NCBI GenBank assembly: GCA_026710795.1
Contig: JAPOQK010000052.1
Location: 1 to 56,284, forward strand
DNA length: 56,284 nt
Origin: Candidatus Poribacteria bacterium
GTDB taxonomy: Bacteria > Poribacteria > WGA-4E > WGA-3G
Direction of reading: 5' to 3'
How positions within the stretch are numbered: the stretch's first letter is position 1; every line of letters begins with the position of its first letter. Positions 18,590-27,189 of the stretch are shown here, one piece after another. The notes beneath the pieces were generated by a model, which was given only the letters and a program-made list of their open reading frames with translations, did not search any database and was not told the origin of the DNA. The translations under genes were made by a program, and so were the position numbers.

Positions 18590-19639
18590 ATGATCAAAAT
18601 TGGAATTGTTGGGATCGGTTTTATGGGGATGATTCACTACTACGGAATCCAACGTGGTACGGGTGCTGAAGTAGTGGCAATATGTACACGTGACCAGAAA
18701 AAACTTGATGGTGATTGGACAGGTATACAAGGCAATTTCGGACCTCGTGGTGGACAGGAAGACCTATCTAACATCAGAAAATATAACGATATTGACGAAC
18801 TCCTCGCAGATCAAGATATAGATCTTGTTGATATATGCTTACCTACACACTTACATAAATCTATAAGTATTGCCTCTCTAAAAGCAGGAAAACATACACT
18901 CGTTGAAAAACCTATATCAATTGACATTGACGATGCAAATGAAATCGTTGAACTTGCTGAAAAAACAGATAAAGAATTCATGGTTGCTCACGTCCTGCCA
19001 TTCTTTGCTGAATATGCGTATGCAAAACAGATCGTTGATAGTGGTGATTATGGGGAGTTAATCGGAGGGCATTTCAAACGTGTTATCTCTAAACCGAGTT
19101 GGTCGCGTGATATTGCAGATTTAGAAAAAAGTGGTGGACCTGGTATTGATCTACACATACATGATAACCACTTTATCCAACTTCTCTGCGGTGTTCCTGA
19201 TGCTGTGTTTTCACAAGGAAAAATAGCAGGTGGTAATTATTTAGATTATTTGACAACACAATATATCTACAATGACAAAGAACTTTCAGTAAGTTGTTCT
19301 ACAGGTGCTATTTCCCAAAAAGGTAGAGCATTTTCACACGGATTTGAGATTTTTCTTGAAAGAGCAACGTTACTCTTTGATTTTTCTACACTTGCAGGTG
19401 AACCTACCACAGCAGTACCATTGACACTTATCACTGAAGACGGTAATGTAGAACAGGTAGATTTGGGTGAAGTTGATCCTATTGATGCGTTTACTGCAGA
19501 AATTCAATATGCAGTTGATGCAATCAATAACAATGAAGAACCCACTGCACTGTCTGGTGTGGGTGCAAGAGACGCGCTCCTTCTTTGCTACAAAGAAGCA
19601 GAATCGGTAAAAACTGGCGAGATTGTACCAGTTCGTTAG
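18590..19639 (+). CDS. Gfo/Idh/MocA family oxidoreductase
   Basis: 349 aa. The N-terminal Rossmann motif is IKIGIVGIGFMG, followed by the family's EKPISIDIDDA signature; the C-terminal alpha/beta substrate domain includes GGPGIDLHIHDNHF with a catalytic-type His. Members oxidise or reduce sugars and inositols with NAD(P). The ATG at 18590 has AGGATAAG upstream; an ATG at 18572 is also in frame. The substrate is unknown. The next gene starts 15 nt after its stop, so co-transcription is likely. Confidence 0.9.
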   Translation: MIKIGIVGIGFMGMIHYYGIQRGTGAEVVAICTRDQKKLDGDWTGIQGNFGPRGGQEDLSNIRKYNDIDELLADQDIDLVDICLPTHLHKSISIASLKAGKHTLVEKPISIDIDDANEIVELAEKTDKEFMVAHVLPFFAEYAYAKQIVDSGDYGELIGGHFKRVISKPSWSRDIADLEKSGGPGIDLHIHDNHFIQLLCGVPDAVFSQGKIAGGNYLDYLTTQYIYNDKELSVSCSTGAISQKGRAFSHGFEIFLERATLLFDFSTLAGEPTTAVPLTLITEDGNVEQVDLGEVDPIDAFTAEIQYAVDAINNNEEPTALSGVGARDALLLCYKEAESVKTGEIVPVR

Positions 19640-19653
19640 AAACCCTCAAAAAA

Positions 19654-20790
19654 ATGAATCATTTTTATTCCATCAATCCTATTGGAGAATTATATATTCC
19701 CGTTGAATATCGGGAATCGGTTTTTGCGCGCGGTAGTGTAAAGCTATATGCACATCATGAATTAGATCGACTTGACCGTATCTTCACACATATTCAACGT
19801 GGTGGTGTTGCGGTTGTAGAAGGGGATTGGACAAAAATAACCAATCTGATGGATTACATTGAACAACATAAAAAGGAATTGTCTACCACAACAAAAGGGA
19901 ACAGATCTAAAAACAACAGAAATCGGAGAGAACGCCACAATCCGAAACAGGAGCGAGAAGCAGCACTGACAAGGGTGATGTGTTGGGCAGATAAGAGTGG
20001 CAGACTTCAAGTTGAACCTTCTCCAGATCTGCCATACCTGTTGGAACTTATTGGTGAAAAACCTGACACAAATCAGGATTGTCCGTTTCTTGTATCAGTA
20101 GTAAAAATTCAACGTATTCATCGTGCCATTGAGGTCAGTTACGACATCAACGCACTAAATTCTTCACTCGTGGCATCTGAAAATGTTCTCGCACCACGTT
20201 CTCAGGAAACAATTGAGTGTTTTCAAGAAGCTTTACAGACTGTGTCCCGCGGGAATTTAACCGATACTCCTTTAGTCGCAGATGTTGGTTGTGGCAGTGG
20301 TTGCTTGACACTGCTCGCACATCAAGAGTTGGGAGAATCTGCAGTAATATATGCTTCTGATATTCTTCCTGAGGCAACTGCTACAACAAAAATAAATTGT
20401 CATCGTATACTATCTGATCCACACAATGTCAAAGTCAAAACTCCAGGTGATTTGTTTGATCCGTTCTCACAACAACAATTTGATATAATTATCTTCAATG
20501 CCCCTTGGGTAGTCGCACGTGTTCGAAGCAGAACGGAAATGGCAATCCACGATGAAAAACAGCAGACTCTGAGACGTTTCTTTGATCAAGTTCCGAACTA
20601 TCTAAAACCGGATGGTTTTCTACTATTGGGTTATGCAGATGCATCAGGTCCTAAAGCAATATCCAACCTTGAATCGTTAATAGAGGATTCCGGTTTTGTG
20701 TGCAATACCGTTATTAAAAGACGGGTTGCAACACATCGGTCAAAACGTAAGTGGGAACATATTCAGGTGTATGTTTTATGTAAAAAGTAA
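19654..20790 (+). CDS. PrmC/RsmC-like class I methyltransferase
   Basis: 378 aa. The C-terminal half has SAM motif I (VADVGCGSGCLTLL) and motif IV FNAPW, an NPPW-type signature of methyltransferases acting on amide or amino nitrogen. The N-terminal 150 residues include a basic stretch (TKGNRSKNNRNRRERHN) that could bind nucleic acid. Targets might be a protein glutamine, rRNA or DNA; this cannot be settled here. ATG 19654 gives a short gap after the oxidoreductase. The HEPN gene follows behind its own promoter. Confidence 0.75.
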   Translation: MNHFYSINPIGELYIPVEYRESVFARGSVKLYAHHELDRLDRIFTHIQRGGVAVVEGDWTKITNLMDYIEQHKKELSTTTKGNRSKNNRNRRERHNPKQEREAALTRVMCWADKSGRLQVEPSPDLPYLLELIGEKPDTNQDCPFLVSVVKIQRIHRAIEVSYDINALNSSLVASENVLAPRSQETIECFQEALQTVSRGNLTDTPLVADVGCGSGCLTLLAHQELGESAVIYASDILPEATATTKINCHRILSDPHNVKVKTPGDLFDPFSQQQFDIIIFNAPWVVARVRSRTEMAIHDEKQQTLRRFFDQVPNYLKPDGFLLLGYADASGPKAISNLESLIEDSGFVCNTVIKRRVATHRSKRKWEHIQVYVLCKK

Positions 20791-20813
20791 CAAATAAACT
20801 TCACATGTTACAG

Positions 20814-20842
20814 TTGACCAAGAATCCGAATTACGATATACT
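20814..20842 (+). promoter_or_regulatory. Strong sigma-70-type promoter of the HEPN gene
   Basis: TTGACC and TATACT are separated by 17 nt, 30 nt before ATG 20872, which has a TGGAG ribosome site. Together with the terminator at 23178 this makes the gene a single transcription unit. Confidence 0.8.
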
Positions 20843-20871
20843 GAAAGAAATCCTACCTGGAGATGTAAGCC

Positions 20872-23154
20872 ATGAGTACAAGTGAATATCCTAACCGAGA
20901 CATACTCCGCAAAGCAAACGACATATATTTAGATGTCATGCGTTCATTTATAATCCACAATTTGAAACAAGTCACAGGAGAAAAAGTTGAGCATTTGGTT
21001 GAAGATGCATTATATGACAATCAAGTTGACAAATTTCACCAGATGATGAATGACCATAATGATGTTGGATCTGCAATAGACTTCAATTTCATTCCTCAAA
21101 TTATAAAAAAACACTGGGATGTTTTTGCAAATATATTTGACCGAGATTTAGTAGCACAAAACATGCTATGGATCATAAGGAAGGGGAGAAATAGTTGCGA
21201 ACATCGTGGAAACAAAGACTTAGACATAGAGCTAACTCGTGCACATTTGTATCTAATAGAAAACATACTTGAAGAAGTTAACAGACCTGAAAAACAAAGT
21301 CAAATTCAGACCATTCGCAATGAGTTTCTATCAGACAATGCAGCAAAACAGATTTCATCTATTACAAAAATAATGGAAGACGTCGAATCAGAGAAGGAAA
21401 AATATAAAAAGAAGTTGGAGAATGCTGAAAAACGATTCAGTGAATTGGAGAGTCTGTCCAAGACCCAACAGAAAGAATTAGAAATATCATTGAAGAAGAA
21501 CACAGAAATAGAAAAGGAGAAAAAGTCTATAGAGGAACGTCTTACAATTGTATCAAAAGATTTAAAGGCAGCAGAGAAGGCAGGGAGTGAATCTGAGGAA
21601 AAATTAAATAGCAAAACCATACAATATGAAAAATTGGTAGCACAAGAAAAAAAGAATAATAAACAGTTTAAATCGTTAAAAAAGCAAGTTAATAATATAA
21701 AATCACAGAGAGACAATGCTCAGAAAACACTTTCCTCCGTTGAGAATGAACTTGAAACGATAAAAAATGAAAAGAAAGACACAGAAACCTGTCTCACAAC
21801 AATGCATAATCTGTTAACCTCTGTAACATTCAACAATCAATTTTTTCCTCCTCTTAATATAGACTCAAATGTTCGAATTATTGATAGGCGAAACACAGAT
21901 AAAAAGTCCTATATACCAAATCTACTTAAACTAAGTATACCCTCTATTTTCTATGTAAATAGTGAAGAAAAAATAAATCAATTCTATAGCATAGTTGGAC
22001 ATGAAAAATCAAACTTGCTTGAAAAACATACCGACCAGACTTCTGTTAAGGATGAAAGAGAACTTATAGAAAAACTGAAGGATGGTGAATTACTCGCTAT
22101 TGTTTCAAATAGCACATTCTCATCAGATGCACCACTTCATAGTGTTGAACACGTTGTACTTTGTCATAATGTTTTGGATGAAGAGCTATTTATAAAACGG
22201 TGCAAATCTGCCTTCACCTCAAATCAGAATACATATATACATCTGATTTATGAACAAAATCAGACTGACAATGAGTTGCCAGAACCCTATCCAGATCGCG
22301 AATCATTAGTCAACCTATATAAAACATTGAATGAACTTGTTGGAATCAAAAAAGATTTCGTGAAACCTGATCAATACTATCTCGAATCTGGTTCGGTGAA
22401 ACCGGAATATAAAACAGGATTTGCTATCTTTGAGGAATTAAACCTACTTAAACGGACTGAGGATGGAATAAAACTCTTACATACTGACAGAAAAAGGGGT
22501 TTGGAAGAATCAGAAATCTACCGTGAAGGTATTCAGCGGAATACGGAAACTACGGAATTTTTGGAATTTCAACGAAAACAACCGATTGAAAAAATCTGGG
22601 AAAAAATAAATGAAAAAATAACTGTGAACGATGAACAGGAAAGTATTACACCACCTTCTGCGATTATGTGGTCACAAAAGACACTAAGTGCTGTTGCAGC
22701 CTTACGGATGCGTGCAAGAAAAGACTATTCTCGCGAAAAGGAAAATTCAAGAAACCACCCATTAATAAGTCCACATGAACATGTAGATAATTTGTCCAAT
22801 GTTATGCAAAAACTGAAATTATCGGTGTTAAAAGAAAATGGCAACTACACGAATGAGTACCATATCGCCATACAGTTCGTTGAAGTGTATGGCATTAGAG
22901 CTTTACAACATTGTATTGTACAACTAATCATAGATAAAAATGATCCAGATTACGAATTTTCTTATTTGGAAAAGAAAATGCTACGTGCTTTCCAAAGGTT
23001 TATACAAGACTTTAATAGTCAGTCCGAAGAATCCGAGCAGGTTACAAAAAATAATGCATTGAATACAATTGAAAATACACAAGAAAGCGAGATTACTGAA
23101 ACAAAAAACACAACAAAACGATCACGACCTATGGTTGCTGTAGGAACAGTATAA
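20872..23154 (+). CDS. Swt1-like HEPN / coiled coil / RecJ_C-like protein
   Basis: 760 aa, cytoplasmic. Residues about 1-150 resemble the Swt1-like HEPN domain, with IIKKHWDVF and the R-x4-H motif (R106-NSCE-H111 in RKGRNSCEH), the RNase signature of active HEPN proteins. Residues about 165-315 form a long charged coiled coil. Residues about 325-560 resemble the C-terminal domain of exonuclease RecJ (PDRESLVNLYKTLNEL, FAIFEELNLL, KRGLEESEIY), but no DHH phosphoesterase domain is present. Residues 590-715 form an unrecognised helical domain. HEPN, coiled coil and RecJ_C in one chain suggest a nucleic-acid-sensing effector; the RecJ_C call is from pattern, not alignment. Confidence 0.75.
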   Translation: MSTSEYPNRDILRKANDIYLDVMRSFIIHNLKQVTGEKVEHLVEDALYDNQVDKFHQMMNDHNDVGSAIDFNFIPQIIKKHWDVFANIFDRDLVAQNMLWIIRKGRNSCEHRGNKDLDIELTRAHLYLIENILEEVNRPEKQSQIQTIRNEFLSDNAAKQISSITKIMEDVESEKEKYKKKLENAEKRFSELESLSKTQQKELEISLKKNTEIEKEKKSIEERLTIVSKDLKAAEKAGSESEEKLNSKTIQYEKLVAQEKKNNKQFKSLKKQVNNIKSQRDNAQKTLSSVENELETIKNEKKDTETCLTTMHNLLTSVTFNNQFFPPLNIDSNVRIIDRRNTDKKSYIPNLLKLSIPSIFYVNSEEKINQFYSIVGHEKSNLLEKHTDQTSVKDERELIEKLKDGELLAIVSNSTFSSDAPLHSVEHVVLCHNVLDEELFIKRCKSAFTSNQNTYIHLIYEQNQTDNELPEPYPDRESLVNLYKTLNELVGIKKDFVKPDQYYLESGSVKPEYKTGFAIFEELNLLKRTEDGIKLLHTDRKRGLEESEIYREGIQRNTETTEFLEFQRKQPIEKIWEKINEKITVNDEQESITPPSAIMWSQKTLSAVAALRMRARKDYSREKENSRNHPLISPHEHVDNLSNVMQKLKLSVLKENGNYTNEYHIAIQFVEVYGIRALQHCIVQLIIDKNDPDYEFSYLEKKMLRAFQRFIQDFNSQSEESEQVTKNNALNTIENTQESEITETKNTTKRSRPMVAVGTV

Positions 23155-23177
23155 TTTTTTTAAATGATTCAAGATTA

Positions 23178-23227
23178 AGAAAAAGAGCACTTTCTATTGG
23201 ACAATCCAAATAGAAAGTGCTCTTTTT
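23178..23227. terminator. Bidirectional rho-independent terminator
   Basis: aaaagagcactttctatt pairs with aatagaaagtgctctttt, with one bulge, and both sides have A/T runs, so it can stop the HEPN gene on plus and the LamG gene on minus. Confidence 0.9.
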
Positions 23228-23268
23228 AGTTTATAAAGAAGTATCTATGAAAATTGGTCAAAGATTAA

Positions 23269-24060
23269 CTAATAGCGTTGTTTAACATTTCCCCATGTGG
23301 TTGCCATTTTACCTTCAGCTTCAACAGCAGTAAGCGTTTGTTCAAATCCATCATTCATGAGTGATTCAATATCCGATTGCTCTAAAGCCACACTAAATAT
23401 AGCAACTTCATCAATTAACGCATTTCCAAACCTGCCCGCACAACAAGTATCTCTACCGATAAATACGGGTCCAGTATCAGCGTCAAGTGGAGTCTGATCA
23501 ATATCCATTTCACTTGCAATTTCAGCATCAATGTAAATAATCCATTTTCCTGTAGCACTGTCAAATGTTGTAGTGTACAAGTGCCATTGGGTAATATCGT
23601 CGGGACCTGTTGACTGATCATTCCAACCACCGGGTTTATTCCAACATCCACCATTGCAAACTGCCCATGCCATAACCTTCGTATCTATGTTTGGATGTAG
23701 AATATAGGCATTCCGTTTTTCAACAAACCAACCGTGCTGATTCCAAGTTTCAGTCTTACTTTTTACCCAGAGTGACACAGTTATAGCATCACGCGGGTTT
23801 TCATGTCCAGGCACTTCTACATAGGCACCACTTCCATCCAATTCAAGTGCTTTACCAAATTGTCCATCTACCCAATTGGCATCTCCCTGTACAGTACCAT
23901 CTAATGCATTCCCGGACATATCACCTGCTACATTACCCGAACCTTCGTCAAACAACCAGGCTCCGACAATGGTCTCTGGATCAATTGCTGCATCACTTGA
24001 AAAATCTAAAAAACCGAAACTTAGACATACCATCAATATAAAAACGATACTGAATTTCAT
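23269..24060 (-). CDS. Secreted LamG protein with TTWG tail (paralogue 1)
   Basis: 263 aa. A signal peptide covers residues 1-24 (SSDA-AIDPETIV). One LamG domain follows: VGAWLFDEGSGNVAGDMSG, AITVSLWVKS, WHLYTTTFDSATGKWIIYID, VFIGRDTCCAGRFGNALIDE. Neighbouring Cys at CNGGCWN and DTCCAG may form disulphides. The C-terminus is EGKMATTWGNVKQRY. ATG 24060 follows GGAGG at 8-nt spacing. It is a recent tandem copy of the gene at 24206-24997, the same length. Function: probably carbohydrate or matrix binding. Confidence 0.9.
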   Translation of the reverse strand: MKFSIVFILMVCLSFGFLDFSSDAAIDPETIVGAWLFDEGSGNVAGDMSGNALDGTVQGDANWVDGQFGKALELDGSGAYVEVPGHENPRDAITVSLWVKSKTETWNQHGWFVEKRNAYILHPNIDTKVMAWAVCNGGCWNKPGGWNDQSTGPDDITQWHLYTTTFDSATGKWIIYIDAEIASEMDIDQTPLDADTGPVFIGRDTCCAGRFGNALIDEVAIFSVALEQSDIESLMNDGFEQTLTAVEAEGKMATTWGNVKQRY

Positions 24061-24102
24061 CTGAAATTCCTCCAATTAACTATAGAGATTAATGTTATAA
24101 AA

Positions 24103-24132
24103 ATTATATGAGTGTATTTTCCAATAAGTCAA
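24103..24132 (-). promoter_or_regulatory. Promoter of LamG paralogue 1
   Basis: On the minus strand TTGACT and TATAAT are 18 nt apart, about 43 nt upstream of ATG 24060. Confidence 0.7.
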
Positions 24133-24205
24133 GATAATATACAAAATAGAACGTGGCGATATCCTCACTGATAACAATCCATCATACACGATCCTAATTT
24201 AACTA

Positions 24206-24997
24206 CTAATACCGCGTTTTAACATTTCCCCAAGTGGTTGTCATTTTACCTTCAGCCTCAACATTAAGAACTGAATCGGACAAACCATTTTTCATAAGTG
24301 ACTCAATATCCTTTTGTTCTAATGCAACGCTGAAAATTGCAACTTCATCTACCATTGCATTTCCAAACCTACCCGCGCAACAAGTATCTCTACCAATAAA
24401 TACGGGTCCATTATCAGCATCAAGCGGAGTCTTATTGATTACCATTTCACTCGCAACTTCAGCATCAATGTAAATGAACCACTCTCCAGTATTGCTGTCA
24501 AAAGTTGTAGTATACATGTGCCATTCAGTAATATCGTTGGGACCGACTGACCTATCGTTCCAACCACCGGGTTTATTCCAACATCCACCATTGCAAACTG
24601 CCCATGCAACGACTTTTGTATCAACGTTGGGATGTACGATATACGCATTCCGCTTTTCAACAAACCAACCGTGTTGGTTCCAAGCTGCTGCATTACTTTT
24701 TACCCATATTGAAACAGTTATAGCTTCCTGTGGATTAGCATGTGCAGGTATTTCAACATAAGAACTACTTCCATTGAATTCAAGGGCATCGCCAAACTGT
24801 CCATCTACCCACTTGGGATTGTCATGCAGTATTCCATCCAAATCATTTCCAGAAGCATCACCTACAGTTTTACCATTCCCCTCGTCAAACAACCAAGCAC
24901 CGACAAGTGTCTCCGGATCAAATGCTGCATCGCTTGATAAAATTAAACATCCAAAACCGAAAAATACAAGAATTGCAAATAAAACATAAGATTTCAT
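24206..24997 (-). CDS. Secreted LamG protein with TTWG tail (paralogue 2)
   Basis: 263 aa. Same architecture as paralogue 1, with long identical stretches such as GPVFIGRDTCCAGRFGNA and the CNGGCWN region. Signal peptide residues 1-24, LamG domain, end EGKMTTTWGNVKTRY. The ATG at 24997 follows GGAGG; in-frame codons further up, to 25102, would add about 35 residues without a signal peptide and were not used. The two genes are 146 nt apart on the same strand, a tandem duplication. Confidence 0.9.
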   Translation of the reverse strand: MKSYVLFAILVFFGFGCLILSSDAAFDPETLVGAWLFDEGNGKTVGDASGNDLDGILHDNPKWVDGQFGDALEFNGSSSYVEIPAHANPQEAITVSIWVKSNAAAWNQHGWFVEKRNAYIVHPNVDTKVVAWAVCNGGCWNKPGGWNDRSVGPNDITEWHMYTTTFDSNTGEWFIYIDAEVASEMVINKTPLDADNGPVFIGRDTCCAGRFGNAMVDEVAIFSVALEQKDIESLMKNGLSDSVLNVEAEGKMTTTWGNVKTRY

Positions 24998-25386
24998 CAA
25001 AATTCCCTCCATATATAACCTTGGGTTACTAAGGTTGTGTTTTAACCAGTAACTTACACAAATACCTATGTCCATAGATGCAATAATACGAATGTAAAAC
25101 AATATTTGTGTATGAACTAAGTACCTTTGCTAATTTGTTTTCGCCACCAATTGGTAATATTCACAACTACATAATGATTTTATAGATTTTCCACTTACAT
25201 TTTTGGTAGGGGAAGCATACAATTAATGTATCTGTTCAATGATTATGCCAAGTACTATACTATCAATTTCAACATTTTTTGTCAACAATATTATAGGATT
25301 ATTTTGTTTTAAAGTTTTTGATCAGATTTTATCACAAACGTTACTGTTTCTACTGCTTTTTTGAGGTGTTCAATCACTATTTGTCT

Positions 25387-25550
25387 AAACCATAATTTTT
25401 AGATTACAACACCCCTCACATTGTAGGGCGGTCTCTGTGCCCCGCCATATCCATCCTTTAAAAAGGAATACTGGAATACCAAACTCACAATCCTGTAAAT
25501 CCTATAATCCTGAAAATCCTGGTTCAGACAATCACAATTTAATATACGAA
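25387..25550. repeat. Cluster of short intergenic repeats
   Basis: A ggcgg...ccgcc stem lies near 25428-25446, and near 25487-25530 there are four aatcct units ending in gttcagaca. These resemble short repeats that are widespread in environmental bacterial genomes. The whole 24998-26152 interval has no supported gene. Confidence 0.45.
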
Positions 25551-25593
25551 TAAAATACCAATATATATCCAATAAAACATTTCACTTTTTAAT

Positions 25594-25622
25594 TTGACAC
25601 ACACAAAAAGATACTATACAAT
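25594..25622 (+). promoter_or_regulatory. Orphan sigma-70-type promoter in gene-free DNA
   Basis: TTGACA and TACAAT are 17 nt apart. Downstream come a 7-codon frame (ATG 25654, TAG 25677) and an AAGGAGGT at 25678-25685 with no open frame after it. It may transcribe a small RNA or leader, or be left from a lost gene. Confidence 0.6.
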
Positions 25623-25777
25623 TAACGTATGTTTAGAATATAGGATTATATCTATGACACGAGTTGAGACACGTTAGAAGGAGGTATAAACACAAATTCA
25701 CCAAGTGTGTAGTGCTTGGTTATTGTGACTAAGGGACTGTATATGGGTTTTTTAAGTTTCATATCTTACAAATTCTG

Positions 25778-26005
25778 AAGGTAGGTCAAGATAAGAAAAA
25801 GACTAAAAAGGAGCAAAAAAAAATGTAAAATTCGCGTCACATTCCTTGTCCTGACTGAATTCTTTAAGTCACAGGTGACGTGCAAAAAGTCACAATTTAT
25901 AGCACATACAGATGAACAATGTAACGGTAAATTAACAGGTATAGGTTCGCCTCTCTATACGCTTTATAAGAGATTATATTGAATTGTGAAAAATATATCC
26001 GAAAA
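25778..26005 (+). repeat. Dispersed ~230-bp repeat, copy 2
   Basis: Direct-orientation copy of 27-258. It keeps the identical runs and the central palindrome, here gtcac-ag-gtgac, so part of the change is in paired positions. It lies just upstream of the tsaD promoter region. Confidence 0.8.
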
Positions 26006-26045
26006 TACTTAAAACTAAATAACCCTGACAATATTATTAAGTGTA

Positions 26046-26074
26046 TTGTCTATCGGATTCATATATGATATAAT
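26046..26074 (+). promoter_or_regulatory. Promoter upstream of tsaD
   Basis: TTGTCT and a perfect TATAAT are 17 nt apart, 79 nt before the tsaD ATG. No strong Shine-Dalgarno sequence is obvious before tsaD. Confidence 0.7.
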
Positions 26075-26152
26075 TGTCCGATTGAATTTATGATTAACGA
26101 AGAACAATCATTTTTCTACTATAGTTTGCACTACACACATATAGATTAACTC

Positions 26153-27175
26153 ATGAAAATCCTTGGAATAGACACATCCTGTGATGAAACCGCAGCTGCA
26201 GTCGTTGAAAACGGTCGTAATGTACTATCAAACGTAGTTGCCTCACAAATAAAAGCACATCAAGAATATGGCGGAGTAGTTCCTGAGTTGGCTTCGCGTA
26301 AGCATATTGAAGCAATCAACTATATCGTCAATCAGTCATTAAATGAAGCAAAGGTAACATTTGACGATATAGATGCCATTGCAGTTACAAACCGACCTGG
26401 ATTAATCGGTGCACTGCTCGTGGGAGTAGCAGCAGCAAAAAGTCTTGCTTACTGTCATGATCTTCCGCTGCTCGGTATAAATCATATTGAGGGACATATC
26501 TACGCCAATTATATGGTGCAGGATACTCTTACATTTCCACATATCTGCTTGACTGTTTCAGGTGGACATACTCTTTTGGTTGAAGTTCATGAAGGTTGGA
26601 AATACAAAGTCTTAGGTACCACTCAGGACGATGCAGCAGGTGAAGTTTATGACAAAGTGGCAAAATATCTCGGACTCGGTTTTCCCGGTGGACGTATTAT
26701 TGACGAATTGGCACAAAAGGGTAATCCTACTGCCATTGACTTTCCTCGTCCTATGCTTCGGAGTGGTGACTATCAATTCAGCTTTAGCGGTATAAAAACT
26801 TCGGTTCGTTATTTTGTGGAGAAAGCAGAACGAGATGGAACTATTGACAATGGAAGCATCGGTATTGAAGACATTGCGGCAAGTTTTCAAGCAGCGGTCG
26901 TGGAGGTACTTGTATATAAGACAATCCACGCAGCGAGAATAACTGGTGCCAGTACCATTACATTGACTGGCGGGGTTGCAGCGAACAGCGAATTACGATC
27001 ATCACTAAAGAATGCTGCTGAGGAAATAAACGCTGATGTCTACTATCCACCAATTAGTTTGTGTACGGATAACGGTGCAATGATCGCAGGAATTGCTTAT
27101 GAAAAATATCAACAAGGTCAAAAAGATGGACTTTCCTTGAACGCGGCAGCAAACGGGTCTATAGTAGATGTATAG
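26153..27175 (+). CDS. tsaD: tRNA threonylcarbamoyltransferase TsaD
   Basis: 340 aa, the family's usual length. It transfers the threonylcarbamoyl group to A37 of ANN-decoding tRNAs (t6A). Recognisable are MKILGIDTSCDETAAAVV, the metal-binding His pair in NHIEGHIYAN, the ATP-binding TVSGGHTLLV, and GGVAANSELR. It acts with TsaB, TsaE and the TsaC product. The tsaC gene follows only 14 nt later, so both steps are made from one transcript. The ATG at 26153 matches the family's usual start. Confidence 0.97.
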   Translation: MKILGIDTSCDETAAAVVENGRNVLSNVVASQIKAHQEYGGVVPELASRKHIEAINYIVNQSLNEAKVTFDDIDAIAVTNRPGLIGALLVGVAAAKSLAYCHDLPLLGINHIEGHIYANYMVQDTLTFPHICLTVSGGHTLLVEVHEGWKYKVLGTTQDDAAGEVYDKVAKYLGLGFPGGRIIDELAQKGNPTAIDFPRPMLRSGDYQFSFSGIKTSVRYFVEKAERDGTIDNGSIGIEDIAASFQAAVVEVLVYKTIHAARITGASTITLTGGVAANSELRSSLKNAAEEINADVYYPPISLCTDNGAMIAGIAYEKYQQGQKDGLSLNAAANGSIVDV

Positions 27176-27189
27176 ATGGAGTTATATTT

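Noticed and set aside
25387..25550. CRISPR-like array in the short-repeat cluster
   Set aside because: Repeats are short, uneven and have no regular spacers; no cas genes.
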